This document shows, in pieces, positions 42,901-50,729 of a stretch of DNA of 64,000 nt. The first letter of the stretch is position 1. Each line of letters begins with the position of its first letter. The DNA comes from OLB6 sp964467455 (GTDB lineage: Bacteria > Bacteroidota > Ignavibacteria > Kapaibacteriales > Kapaibacteriaceae). The translations under genes and the position numbers were made by a program. The stretch is from assembly GCA_964467455.1 (NCBI GenBank), contig CAYXQJ010000006.1, forward strand, positions 62,001 through 126,000, written 5' to 3'. A model generated the notes under the pieces. The model was not told where the DNA came from. It was given only the letters and a program-made list of their open reading frames with translations, and ran no database searches.

Positions 42901-44313
42901 ATGATCCTTTCCACGTTCTTGACCTTGATCGTAGTGCCGAGTTTGTACATCACGTTGAGTAAACTCAAACGCGTTCCTCGGAAGCCTCGGAATGACAAGG
43001 CTAATGTTTCTGTCGGTGCGATCGTGGTGATGCTCGGGCTTCTGGCCGGCAGCACCAGCGTATCTGCCGATACATTGACGTTGCAGGATGCGATCTCAAC
43101 AGCATTGCGCAACAACTTCGATGTGCAGATCGCACGACAGGATTCGTTGATCGCGAAGAATATCGGCGATACGAAGATCACCGGCTTTCTTCCGACGTTG
43201 GATGTGAATGGCAATTACACCGATGGTTCTAACAACCTTTCGCAGACGTTGTCGAATGGCGGTGTGATCGAGCGTGATGGTGCAGGATATTCAAACTTGA
43301 ATGCCAATGCTGCCTTGATATGGACGTTGTTCGACGGTCTGCAGATGTTCGCACAAGCCGATCGCGCGACGGCGCTCGAGAAAGAAGGTCTTGCACGCGT
43401 GCAGAGTCGGATGGCTTATCTGATCGCCGACGTCATCACCGCCTACAACGCCATCGTTGCAACGCAGAAGTTCCTTGTCACTGCCGACAGTGCGTTGGTG
43501 TTGGGCGAGCAGCGCTACACCATCGAAAAGTATCGCTACGATGTCGGCTCTGCCTCAGGTGTCGAACTAGCGCAAGCCGAGATCGACCGCAACAGTCAGC
43601 GCGCCTTGGTCATCCGCACGCGCACCGACCTCAACAACGCCAAGGCCGCGTTGAACACCTTGTTAGCGCGCGATCCCGCAACGGCCTTCGATGCAACGGC
43701 AGACCTCGCCATCCCGGCCATGCCGACGCGCGACGAGATCATCTCGTCCATCGACAAGACAAATCCCGACGTCCTTGCTGCCGAACACGCCATGGCCGCA
43801 GCATCGGCGCACGTTCGTGAAGCCACCTCGACCTTCATGCCCACCATTGCAGCGGTAGGGGGCTATCAGTTCACCCGCAACACCGCTGAGGCCGGCTTCT
43901 TGCTGGAGAACATCTCGAACGGATGGAATGTGGGACTCACGTTTCGATGGAATCTCTTCAACGGTCTTGCCGACCAACTCGAACGTGAACGTCGCACCGT
44001 CATCAACGAGCGCATGCGTTTGGACTACGATGCCATCCGCAACGACCTTATCGGCCTTGCCGACCGAACGCTGCGCAGCTATCAAGCCGCCGGCGAATTG
44101 TTGGACATCCAACGTGCATCGTACACTGCCGCCGAGCGAAATGCCCGCATCGCCTTAGAGAAACTACGAGTCGGGACCATCACGCCCCTTGAAGTCCGTC
44201 AAACCTTCCAAACCCTTCTAGAGGTCGGCGAAAACCTCGCCCGTTTGGAATACGACCAACGACTGGCCGCAACGGAGGTGCTGCGGATCGCGGGGAGGCT
44301 GGTCGCACCGTGA
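39931..44313 (+). CDS. RND efflux permease fused to a TolC-like outer membrane channel
   Basis: 1460 aa in one frame. Residues 1-1020 are an HAE1-type RND permease: IVMSTILVLMGIVGA (TM1), porter and docking loops, TM4 proton relay LVVDDAIVVMENIYKR (~395-410), TM10 VTKNGILIVEFANQ with the relay Lys, and TM12 near VVVPSLYITLSKLK. A segment (VGAIVVMLGLLAGSTSVSA-D, ~1026-1045) looks like a signal peptide, followed by a complete TolC/OEP protein (LTLQDAISTALRNNFDVQIA to RIAGRLVAP). The joint (SKLKRVPRKPRNDKANV) resembles a degenerate 38-bp repeat. The product may be cleaved by signal peptidase. Confidence 0.88.
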   Translation: MNLSMISIRRPVLAIVMSTILVLMGIVGATFLGVRQFPDVDPPQITVSTTYRGASADVVESQITEPLEEQINGIAGIKSLTSQSAYGRSTITVDFTLGADLETAANDVRDRVEIAKRNLPADVDPPQVSKANANSSPVIIMSVTSTKRSLEDVSDYASTQLKERLQTIAGVGEVRIWGERKPAMRITMFPDRLAAYGLSTSDVGAALQRENVELPTGRVEGMSTELTLRTQGRLRSVQEFEDVILRADERTVVRLADVARVAIGSENDRTILKLNGLPMVALAASPQPGANQVEIAEEFRRRVEKLKAQVPPDYSLEIRYDVSRQIRGAIEEVVETLLIAFGLVILIIFIFLRSWRATFIPVIAIPVSLVASFFVMWVMDFSINILTLLGIVLSTGLVVDDAIVVMENIYKRIEDGEDPHEAGDKGSSEIYFAIISTTITLTAVFIPIIFLQGLTGRLFREFGFVVATSIVVSAFVSLTLTPMMSTRMLRKHDEDSWLQRVTEPFFTWLNAVYAKSVRVAVDHAWIALVMMVVAGGMIWFLGTQLKSELAPLEDKSALSFNIVAPEGYTYERMDAFLDTFRQQAQTIAPEADALLTVTSPSFFGSGTNSGFGRIFLPYPEYRQRSQMEIADELTKAMRKESEAFTIIQQEPTISSGIGRAGLPVQFVLQAEDLSDLRRVIPVFLEKANADPTFSVVDVNLKFTKPELSVNIRRDRARELGVSAIDIAQVLQAGFSSQRFGYYVQNSRQYAIIGEIDRWHRMTPQEILALTIRTSDGSLVQLADLVTIVEESSPPQLYHYNRYVSATISAGLAPGKTIGEGIEAMEAIAASTLDENITTALTGPSLDYRESSSSLLFAFALALLLVYLILAAQFESFVDPLTIMLTVPLALAGAVLSLWLTGDTLNIFSQIGVIVLIGIVTKNGILIVEFANQLHEQGKSWHDAVIEAASLRFRPILMTSAATILGALPIALSLGAASTSRVGMGVVVVGGMILSTFLTLIVVPSLYITLSKLKRVPRKPRNDKANVSVGAIVVMLGLLAGSTSVSADTLTLQDAISTALRNNFDVQIARQDSLIAKNIGDTKITGFLPTLDVNGNYTDGSNNLSQTLSNGGVIERDGAGYSNLNANAALIWTLFDGLQMFAQADRATALEKEGLARVQSRMAYLIADVITAYNAIVATQKFLVTADSALVLGEQRYTIEKYRYDVGSASGVELAQAEIDRNSQRALVIRTRTDLNNAKAALNTLLARDPATAFDATADLAIPAMPTRDEIISSIDKTNPDVLAAEHAMAAASAHVREATSTFMPTIAAVGGYQFTRNTAEAGFLLENISNGWNVGLTFRWNLFNGLADQLERERRTVINERMRLDYDAIRNDLIGLADRTLRSYQAAGELLDIQRASYTAAERNARIALEKLRVGTITPLEVRQTFQTLLEVGENLARLEYDQRLAATEVLRIAGRLVAP

Positions 44314-44452
44314 CCTGAAGGAGACCTGAAGGGGACCTGAAGGAGACCTGAAGGAGACCTGAAGGCGACCTGAAGGAGACCTGAAGGAGACCTGAAGGCG
44401 ACCTGAAGGCGACCTGAAGGAGACCTGAAGGCGACCTGAAGGGGAAGTGAAG
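44312..44452. repeat. ACCTGAAGGAG 11-bp tandem array, about 12 copies
   Basis: Starts at the TGA of the RND-TolC gene and runs about 140 bp, with variants ACCTGAAGGGG and ACCTGAAGGCG. Each unit carries an AAGGAG Shine-Dalgarno-like core. It is the inverse complement of the array at 7544-7633 and sits in the same orientation relative to its gene. Confidence 0.95.
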
Positions 44453-44552
44453 GTGTTGAGGGTTTCTTGTAGGTTCGTAGGGACATATAGACAGAGGCAG
44501 CGTTATTCTCACGATACTTGATAGACCGTATCCGAGGCCGGAGTCTCGGGCT

Positions 44553-45404
44553 GTGCAGATCGCGACGGTGATCGGTGTGGGCGTATTCATAGCCGTGTTC
44601 TTGTTACTCTTCAAGCCGTTTGGGTTGCATGATGACTATCCTGGTCGCACCTCCATCATCATGGGCTATGGGGCGATCACATCGCTGGTGTTGGCGATCA
44701 CGATGCTGTTGTTGCCGCTGGCCTTTGCATCGTGGTACGAAGAGCGACGATGGACGGTAGGCAAAGAACTCTTGACGTCCTCCTTGACCGTATTCATGAT
44801 CGGTCTTGCCAATGCCATCTACACGGCCCAGATCTTCGATTGGCATCTCACCATGTCGTTGATCATCAACTTTCAGATCATCACCGTGATCGTTGGTGTG
44901 TTCCCGATGGCCTTTCTCGTGCTGCTACGATATCGTCAGCAGAGTGTGGTGTATGATCGCGGGGCACGCGGGTTGAATAACCGAATAACAGAACAACCGA
45001 ATAACCGAATGTCATTCCGAGCCGAAGCGAGGAACGAACAACCGAATGCAGATTTGGGTAGCAACGAGAAGTCGAGCTCTCTAGCTGACCAGCTGACTAA
45101 CCTATTAGCGATCGAGGCCGCTGACAACTACGTCACCGAATATTGGCACAGCCCCAAGGGAGTGCGGCAAAACCTCGTGCGGGTAACGATGAAGATGATC
45201 GAGGAGCGTCCTGATCTGCCCCCTACCATGATGCGGTGTCACCGGTCGTGGTTTGTGAATCTGGACCATGTTGAGAGGGTGTCGGGGAATGCGCAGGGAT
45301 ACCGGCTGCACCTGCCGCATGGGCTGGAGGTTCCGGTGGCCCGGACGCGGTCGGCGGAGCTGGAGCGCCGTTTGCCCCACCGTTCGCCCCTTCGCCCCAA
45401 ATAG
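44553..45404 (+). CDS. Membrane LytTR DNA-binding regulator with repeat insertion
   Basis: 283 aa from the GTG at 44553. Four TM helices (IGVGVFIAVFLLLFKPFG, SLVLAITMLLLPLAFA, LTSSLTVFMIGLANAIY, IITVIVGVFPMAFLVLL) precede a C-terminal LytTR domain (NLLAIEAADNYVTEYW, LPPTMMRCHRSWFVNLDHVERVSG, GLEVPVARTR). Family relatives usually begin LDxPYPxxxS; that segment (LDRPYPRPES) is in frame upstream, so the real start may be ATT at 44505 behind AGAGG. Residues ~142-170 (NNRITEQPNNRM, SFRAEARNEQ) are a copy of the 38-bp plus 8-bp repeats between the membrane and DNA-binding parts. Confidence 0.88.
   Translation: MQIATVIGVGVFIAVFLLLFKPFGLHDDYPGRTSIIMGYGAITSLVLAITMLLLPLAFASWYEERRWTVGKELLTSSLTVFMIGLANAIYTAQIFDWHLTMSLIINFQIITVIVGVFPMAFLVLLRYRQQSVVYDRGARGLNNRITEQPNNRMSFRAEARNEQPNADLGSNEKSSSLADQLTNLLAIEAADNYVTEYWHSPKGVRQNLVRVTMKMIEERPDLPPTMMRCHRSWFVNLDHVERVSGNAQGYRLHLPHGLEVPVARTRSAELERRLPHRSPLRPK
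44975..45050. repeat. AACCGAAT / 38-bp-type repeat inside the LytTR gene
   Basis: AATAACCGAATAACAGAACA, then AACCGAATGTCATTCCGAGC and GAAGCGAGGAACGAACAACC: the reverse complement of the 8-bp and 38-bp units at 210-355. It keeps the reading frame. Confidence 0.9.
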
Positions 45405-45442
45405 CTTGTCCATCGGGACTTAGCGCGCGTACGTTCGCAGCG

Positions 45443-46165
45443 TTGAACACAACGATGTTTCATGCGAACGAAGGAATCGGCATGGTTGGACTCATGATCG
45501 AAGCGCTGCGGATACCGCTGATGGTGGTGCATGTTGCCGCAGGAGTGGTGTGTTTGTTGGTGGGCACGTATCTCGCGATCGCGCGAAAGGGCACGCCGTT
45601 GCACCGTCAGCTGGGGCGTTTGTATTTCCGCGGCATGATGGTGATCTGTGGGACGGGCGTGGTGTTGGCGACGACGACCGGGAACGTTGTGTTACTGATG
45701 ATCGCCGTCTTCAGCGGCTACATGGCTGTGGCGGGGTATCGGTCGCCGAAGATCCGTCGACAAGGTCGCCCGCGGTTGATCGACTACGTCGCGGCGGGGT
45801 TGATGCTTTCGCTAGGTGTTGCCATGCTCGCCTGGGGCGTGACGGTCGCCTCGGTGGTGCTGGTGGTGTTTGGTGGTATTGGCGTGGGGATGGCGGCGGG
45901 GGATCTGCGGCTGTTCCACCAACTCGGGATACATGTTTCCCGGCATCTTACTTCCCCGGCAATGTTCCCCGGCATCTTACTTCCCCGGCAACAACGGCAG
46001 CTTGATCGCCGGCATCACATCATGATGTCAAGCTCGTTGATCTCCATATGGACCGCGTTCTTGGTCAACAATGTCATGTTTGAGCCGGCGTGGATAGTGT
46101 GGATGTTGCCAACTGTTGTTGGAAGCGCAGCCATAACACATAGTCTTAGAAAGCGATTTGCATGA
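45443..46165 (+). CDS. DUF2306-like membrane protein with REP insertion
   Basis: 240 aa with about six hydrophobic helices (IEALRIPLMVVHVAAGVVCLLVG, VVLLMIAVFSGYMAVAGYR, VASVVLVVFGGIGVGMAAG, WIVWMLPTVVGSAAITHSL). The early HxxAG in VVHVAAG and PLHRQLGRLYF are typical of DUF2306-like/cytochrome-b561-like small proteins of unknown role. Residues ~165-183 (RHLTSPAMFPGILLPRQ) are two in-frame REP-like copies (45936-45990) inserted just before the final two helices. The ATG at 45443 is accepted; 45482 is an alternative. Confidence 0.75.
   Translation: MNTTMFHANEGIGMVGLMIEALRIPLMVVHVAAGVVCLLVGTYLAIARKGTPLHRQLGRLYFRGMMVICGTGVVLATTTGNVVLLMIAVFSGYMAVAGYRSPKIRRQGRPRLIDYVAAGLMLSLGVAMLAWGVTVASVVLVVFGGIGVGMAAGDLRLFHQLGIHVSRHLTSPAMFPGILLPRQQRQLDRRHHIMMSSSLISIWTAFLVNNVMFEPAWIVWMLPTVVGSAAITHSLRKRFA
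45936..45990. repeat. REP-like pair inside the DUF2306-like gene
   Basis: TTTCCCGGCATCTTACTTCC followed by TGTTCCCCGGCATCTTACTTCC-type second unit. The same family occurs 180 bp downstream at 46167-46221. The element keeps the gene open. Confidence 0.9.
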
Positions 46166-46166
46166 A

Positions 46167-46221
46167 ATGCCGGGGAACTTACTTCCCCGGCAACATTCCC
46201 CGGCATCTTACTTCCCCGGCA
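46167..46221. repeat. REP-like hairpin pair after the DUF2306-like gene
   Basis: TGCCGGGGAA (46169-) and TTCCCCGGCA form a 10-bp hairpin around CTTAC; a direct copy follows. It starts 1 bp after the stop codon, and could also act as a terminator-like structure between two convergent genes. Confidence 0.88.
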
Positions 46222-46255
46222 AGGAGAGTGGGCAAGGAGAGGGATGGAGAGGGAT

Positions 46256-49168
46256 TTAGTACGGGAAGAGGTCGTCCTTCGTCACCACCCGCACCCGCCC
46301 ATACTTCTCCAGCGCCTTGAGGTCGATCTTCTCCTTCGAGCCCATCACCACGATCACCTTGCAGCGGTCTTTCACCGCCGTCCGGTAGAACTTCTGCAGG
46401 TCGTCCATCGTGAAGGCATCGAGCTGTTGATAGATGTAGGGGGCCTGTGGCGTCCGGATCTTGGTCTCGAAGGTGTTGAGGTAGGAGTAGAGGATTCGGA
46501 TACCCTCCCAACGCTCGGTTTCAATGGATTGGCGGACCGACTCTCGGGCGTGTTCCAGCGTCGCCGGGATCACCGGCATGTCGTTGATCAACTCGCGCAT
46601 GCCGTCAATGGCGTCTATGAGCTTGTCGGCCTGTGTACCGATCGTGGCTTGCACGAGATACGGATTAAGGGTATCCCACGGCGTCTGCACCCACGTGCTG
46701 GTGCTGTACGCCAAGGCCTTCGATTCACGCAGTGTCTGGAAGACGATCGAGCCCATGCCGCCGTCGAAGTAGTCGCCGAACATCCGCGTCGAGAGCATGA
46801 GCGTCGAGTCGAGGTGAGGGAGGGATCGACCGAACATGATGACCTCGGCCTGGACCATGTCTTGATCAAAGAAAATGACCTCGGCCGTGTCCAATGATCG
46901 ATACTGGTACCGATCCCACGATGGCTCGGGCTGTAGTGTTGCCGGCGCACGATGGTACTTCCGTAGCACGGAGGCGGCGTCGCTTACTTGACGTGGACCG
47001 TAGTAGAGAACGCGATGTTCGACGTTCAGTAATCGACGCAGTCTGTCCATGAGATCCTTGGACGTCACAGCGTCCAGTTCGTCATTCGTTAACTCCTGCA
47101 TCGTAGAGTTTCGCGTTCCATACTGCGCATACGGAAGTATGCCACGGTAGAGGATCGCGTACTTGTCGTTCAACATGTCGGCGCGACTCTTCTTGAGTCG
47201 CTCTTTCAGGGATCGCAGCGCATCTTCATCCGCTACACAGTCCGTGATCTGATGCCACAAAAGTTTCACACTCTCATCAAAGGTCTCGTCTAAGGTCACC
47301 AGAGAGATCGCCGTTGACATGCTGCTACTCCAACCGTTCAGCTCCATGCCTAGTCGATACTGCTCCCGTGCGATCTGTTCGACCGTCATCGTCTTTGTTG
47401 GCAAATACCGAAGGTAGGTCAAGGCCAGACCTAGGTACCGATCTCTCAACAAGCCGTCCTTGACGGAGATCGTCACCTCCGTTCGCTGGTCGATCTCATT
47501 CTTTGCGGCATAGATCGGAATGTCCTTGCGGATCGCATCCTTCGCTACATCTCTGTCGAAGTTGAGGAACTGCGGCGTGATGCGGCGTACCGGACGCGAC
47601 ATCAGTTGCTGTGCGAAGGCCGACATGGTATCGCGATTCAACGTCACCGGTGTGATCGGTGGCTTTTCTACCTGTACGAGATCCTCGCGTTCACCGGTGC
47701 GCTTGTAGACGACAACGTAGTTGTTGTTGTAATACGTGTTGGCAACCCTGATCACATCGGCCGGTGTGACCGATGCCATGCGGTCGATCGATCGCACATA
47801 GTCATCGTACGGCAGATTCAGCGAGATGGCTTCCATCATCCAATACGCGCGACCTTCCGCTTTGCGAAGCTGCTCCATCTCCTGCTTGCGCAGATCTCGA
47901 ATGATCGCTTCGAAGAGTGTGGAATCGAATGCCCCCTTCTTGATCAATTCAACCTGTGAGAGAAACAGATCGCGAAGGTCCTCAAGGGATTGATCGGGAT
48001 TTGGACGCGCAGTGACGTGTTGATAGCCGTAGTCCGCCATCGGACGTTGCGAGCACTGCATGCTCAAGACACGTTGCTTTTGTGTGATGTTGACGTCGAT
48101 CAATCCCGTCTTGCCATTGGCAAGCAACATGTCCATCATCTTCAGCGCCGGCAGATCGGGATGATTCGCACCCGGCCATCGGAAGGCCAGCTCCATCCAT
48201 TCTGCATCGGGTCCAAACACCGTCTTTTCGACAGGACTCTTGATAGGGGGCAGAGCATTCACCATCCACTTCGGTGCGGGCTTCGATGGCATGCTGCCAA
48301 GCGTACGTTCGATGATACGTGCGATCTCGTCGGGATCAACATCACCGGCAATGACCACGATCATGTTCTCGGGCTGGTAGTAGGCGTCGTAATACTCTCT
48401 GATCCGCTTCATCGACGGATTCTTGAGATGTTCGATGGTTCCCAACGTGCTTTGTGTGCCGTACGTATGTGTTGGGAATAGCGATGCCATCAACGTGTCG
48501 TTGGCCAGCGAATAGTCTTCATCCAACGAGCCGTTCTTCTCTTCATAGACGGCTTCGAGCTCCGTGTGGAAGAGGCGCAGTACCGGCTTGCGAAAACGTT
48601 CTGCCTCCAGCTCGTAATAGGCATCCAGTCGATTCGACGGCACGTTGTTGACATAAACCGTCACATCAGTCGATGTGAACGCATTGGTTCCTTGACATCC
48701 CAGCGCTTGGCAGACTTTGTCGTACTCATTGGGGATCGCCAACGTTGCGGCAACGCCGCTCACACTATCGATCTGACGATAGATCGCTGCTCGTTGTTCG
48801 CTATTCGTGGTCACACGGTACTGTTCATAGAGCTCTTCGATCTGGGCGATCATCGGAAGCTCTTTCGCTGGATCCAGAGTGCCGTACCGATCCGTACCCT
48901 TGAACACCATGTGCTCCAGGTAGTGGGCAAGCCCCGTTGCATCTGCCGGGTCGTTCTTACTCCCGGCCTTCACACAGATCAGACTCTGCACCCGCGGCTT
49001 GTCTTTCACCACACTCACCCACAACTGCAACCCATTCTTGAAGGTATATAGCCGCGCCTTCGCCGGATCACCCACCACTTGACGCTGCGCCACCGCAGAA
49101 CCAAAGCCGAGAAAAATGAGAAGCAAGGGGAGAACACGACGTGTTCGAACAAGCAATGCACTCAACAT
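46256..49168 (-). CDS. M16-family zinc metallopeptidase (two-domain)
   Basis: 970 aa with a signal peptide (LLLIFLGFGSAVAQ). The inverted zinc motif HYLEH (in LAHYLEHMVFKG, residues ~81-85) and the downstream Glu in AVYEEKNGSLDEDYS make the first M16 domain active. A second M16 pair from about 480 to the end lacks HxxEH, as usual. Length fits pitrilysin-like periplasmic or outer-membrane-linked peptidases of Bacteroidota. It is divergent in direction from the DUF2306-like gene and probably monocistronic. Confidence 0.93.
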   Translation of the reverse strand: MLSALLVRTRRVLPLLLIFLGFGSAVAQRQVVGDPAKARLYTFKNGLQLWVSVVKDKPRVQSLICVKAGSKNDPADATGLAHYLEHMVFKGTDRYGTLDPAKELPMIAQIEELYEQYRVTTNSEQRAAIYRQIDSVSGVAATLAIPNEYDKVCQALGCQGTNAFTSTDVTVYVNNVPSNRLDAYYELEAERFRKPVLRLFHTELEAVYEEKNGSLDEDYSLANDTLMASLFPTHTYGTQSTLGTIEHLKNPSMKRIREYYDAYYQPENMIVVIAGDVDPDEIARIIERTLGSMPSKPAPKWMVNALPPIKSPVEKTVFGPDAEWMELAFRWPGANHPDLPALKMMDMLLANGKTGLIDVNITQKQRVLSMQCSQRPMADYGYQHVTARPNPDQSLEDLRDLFLSQVELIKKGAFDSTLFEAIIRDLRKQEMEQLRKAEGRAYWMMEAISLNLPYDDYVRSIDRMASVTPADVIRVANTYYNNNYVVVYKRTGEREDLVQVEKPPITPVTLNRDTMSAFAQQLMSRPVRRITPQFLNFDRDVAKDAIRKDIPIYAAKNEIDQRTEVTISVKDGLLRDRYLGLALTYLRYLPTKTMTVEQIAREQYRLGMELNGWSSSMSTAISLVTLDETFDESVKLLWHQITDCVADEDALRSLKERLKKSRADMLNDKYAILYRGILPYAQYGTRNSTMQELTNDELDAVTSKDLMDRLRRLLNVEHRVLYYGPRQVSDAASVLRKYHRAPATLQPEPSWDRYQYRSLDTAEVIFFDQDMVQAEVIMFGRSLPHLDSTLMLSTRMFGDYFDGGMGSIVFQTLRESKALAYSTSTWVQTPWDTLNPYLVQATIGTQADKLIDAIDGMRELINDMPVIPATLEHARESVRQSIETERWEGIRILYSYLNTFETKIRTPQAPYIYQQLDAFTMDDLQKFYRTAVKDRCKVIVVMGSKEKIDLKALEKYGRVRVVTKDDLFPY

Positions 49169-49220
49169 CTGATATCTCCTGTGTAATTAGGGCTTCGACC
49201 AAGTCACGAAACTACAACGT

Positions 49221-49310
49221 CACGGTTCTAGATGTCGCGGTTCTAGGTGTCGCAGACCTTGAAGTCGCTGTGCTAGATGTCGCAGACCTAGCTGTCGCTG
49301 TGCTAGCTGT
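49221..49310. repeat. GTCGCTGTGCTAGAT 15-bp array
   Basis: About six units of the CTAGATGTCGCGGTT / GCTAGCTGTCGCTGT family between the M16 gene and creD. The final GCTAG provides the TAG stop of creD. Confidence 0.92.
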
Positions 49311-50601
49311 ACTCATACCAATCGATCTTCCTCGTGCTATACATCAGCCCTGCCACGGCGGCGAACATGCCGATGGAGCCGATCATCAGCGAGTAGGTCT
49401 CGGCTTGAAGCAACGTGTAGATAAAGACGAAGAGAGCGCCCAACAAGCCCCCTACCAAGATGGCGTGTTTGTAGGTGCCGGTGACGAAGCGCATATAGAT
49501 CGTGACGAGCACCGTGGTGAGCGCAGAGGAGATGAGGTAGGAGAGACTGAACTGCAGAAGCTCACTATAGGCGATGAGCATTAGATAGAAGACCAGCAAG
49601 GCAAGACCAACAAGCAGGTATTGCATGGCGTGGATGCGACGTTTGCTGATGACTTCGAGGATGAAGAAGAGTGCGAACGTGAGCAAAACGACCAGGATGA
49701 CGTATTTGGTGGAGCGCTCGAGCTGGTGATAGAGGTCGACGGGATCGTTGAAGCTTACACCAAACGCAGACGCGGCGATGCGACCCGCAATGTCGCTATC
49801 AAAGACGAAGGCCTGACCGTACGAACGCGCAAAGTGCCCTGATCGCCAAACTGCCTCAAAACCATTGTTCGACGTGGAATGACGGTCCGGCAAGATCGAT
49901 CCCTGGAAGCTTGGATGTGGCCAAGGTGAACGAATGATGCATGTGGTGTTCTTGCCAAGAGGAGCTACTTCAAGGGACTCGGACCCACGTAGCGAGATCT
50001 TGATCTCATGACGTCCGAGTTCACTACCCGGAGCGCTAGAGGGGTCTAGTCGAAACGACGCCGCGATCACCTGACCACCACTGACGACGGATGTTGCCGT
50101 GGAAGGATGCAATTCGTACATGTTGTCGTTCCAATTCACGTAGAGCGGTGTGGCGATCCCGCGTGTGTCGGTGAGACAATATTCGATGGTGACTTGGTCC
50201 CACATCACATTGGCGGTATCAACACCAAGACTCTTCAGGTCGGGCGCAACGAACGTGCCTTTCAGGGTTGCCGTACTCGAATACAGCAGAGCGGTATAGA
50301 TCCCGCGATGCCGTTCATCGGTTTGGGCATCGATCTTGACATCCAACGTTGACGGCAGCACGATCACCTGTTGGGTCGTGCTGACACCTTGTACCAGCGT
50401 CGTCGTTCGCAGCGGAAGACGTAGGTATGGTCCCGCCACGACCTGCGGCCTGCCCCACGACTCACCGATCTCAGATGTGGCCTCTCGAAATCGTCCTTCA
50501 CGCTCGGACACGAGTGACCCGATCAATCCGAGTCCAATGAGCATAACGGCGATCACCCCTACGATAAGGGCGATCTTGATAGCAAGCGGGTGGAGTTTCA
50601 T
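49303..50601 (-). CDS. creD: CreD-family inner membrane protein
   Basis: 432 aa. An N-terminal TM (IALIVGVIAVMLIGLGLIGS), then the conserved SEREGRFREATSEIGESWG, a large periplasmic beta domain (~70-290), and five C-terminal helices (STKYVILVVLLTFALFFILEV, ALLVFYLMLIAYSELLQFSL, AILVGGLLGALFVFIYTLLQ). CreD is linked to cell-envelope integrity and the CreBC regulon in enterobacteria; its biochemical role is unknown. The ATG at 50601 is chosen over a longer start. The stop TAG comes from the adjoining 15-bp repeat. Confidence 0.92.
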   Translation of the reverse strand: MKLHPLAIKIALIVGVIAVMLIGLGLIGSLVSEREGRFREATSEIGESWGRPQVVAGPYLRLPLRTTTLVQGVSTTQQVIVLPSTLDVKIDAQTDERHRGIYTALLYSSTATLKGTFVAPDLKSLGVDTANVMWDQVTIEYCLTDTRGIATPLYVNWNDNMYELHPSTATSVVSGGQVIAASFRLDPSSAPGSELGRHEIKISLRGSESLEVAPLGKNTTCIIRSPWPHPSFQGSILPDRHSTSNNGFEAVWRSGHFARSYGQAFVFDSDIAGRIAASAFGVSFNDPVDLYHQLERSTKYVILVVLLTFALFFILEVISKRRIHAMQYLLVGLALLVFYLMLIAYSELLQFSLSYLISSALTTVLVTIYMRFVTGTYKHAILVGGLLGALFVFIYTLLQAETYSLMIGSIGMFAAVAGLMYSTRKIDWYEYS

Positions 50602-50729
50602 CGTGGTCCGTGGTTGGTGGTCAGTGGTTGGTGGTAACGCCGCCTGTGAAGACTTATTTGAAATCCCCCTTAATTTCGCTGGTTCACTCAACCCTATACC
50701 CTCAACCCTAATACACTAGAGAACCATCC

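Noticed and set aside
46167..46192. REP hairpin as a classical intrinsic terminator
   Set aside because: No U-run follows on either strand; better explained as a repeat family member.
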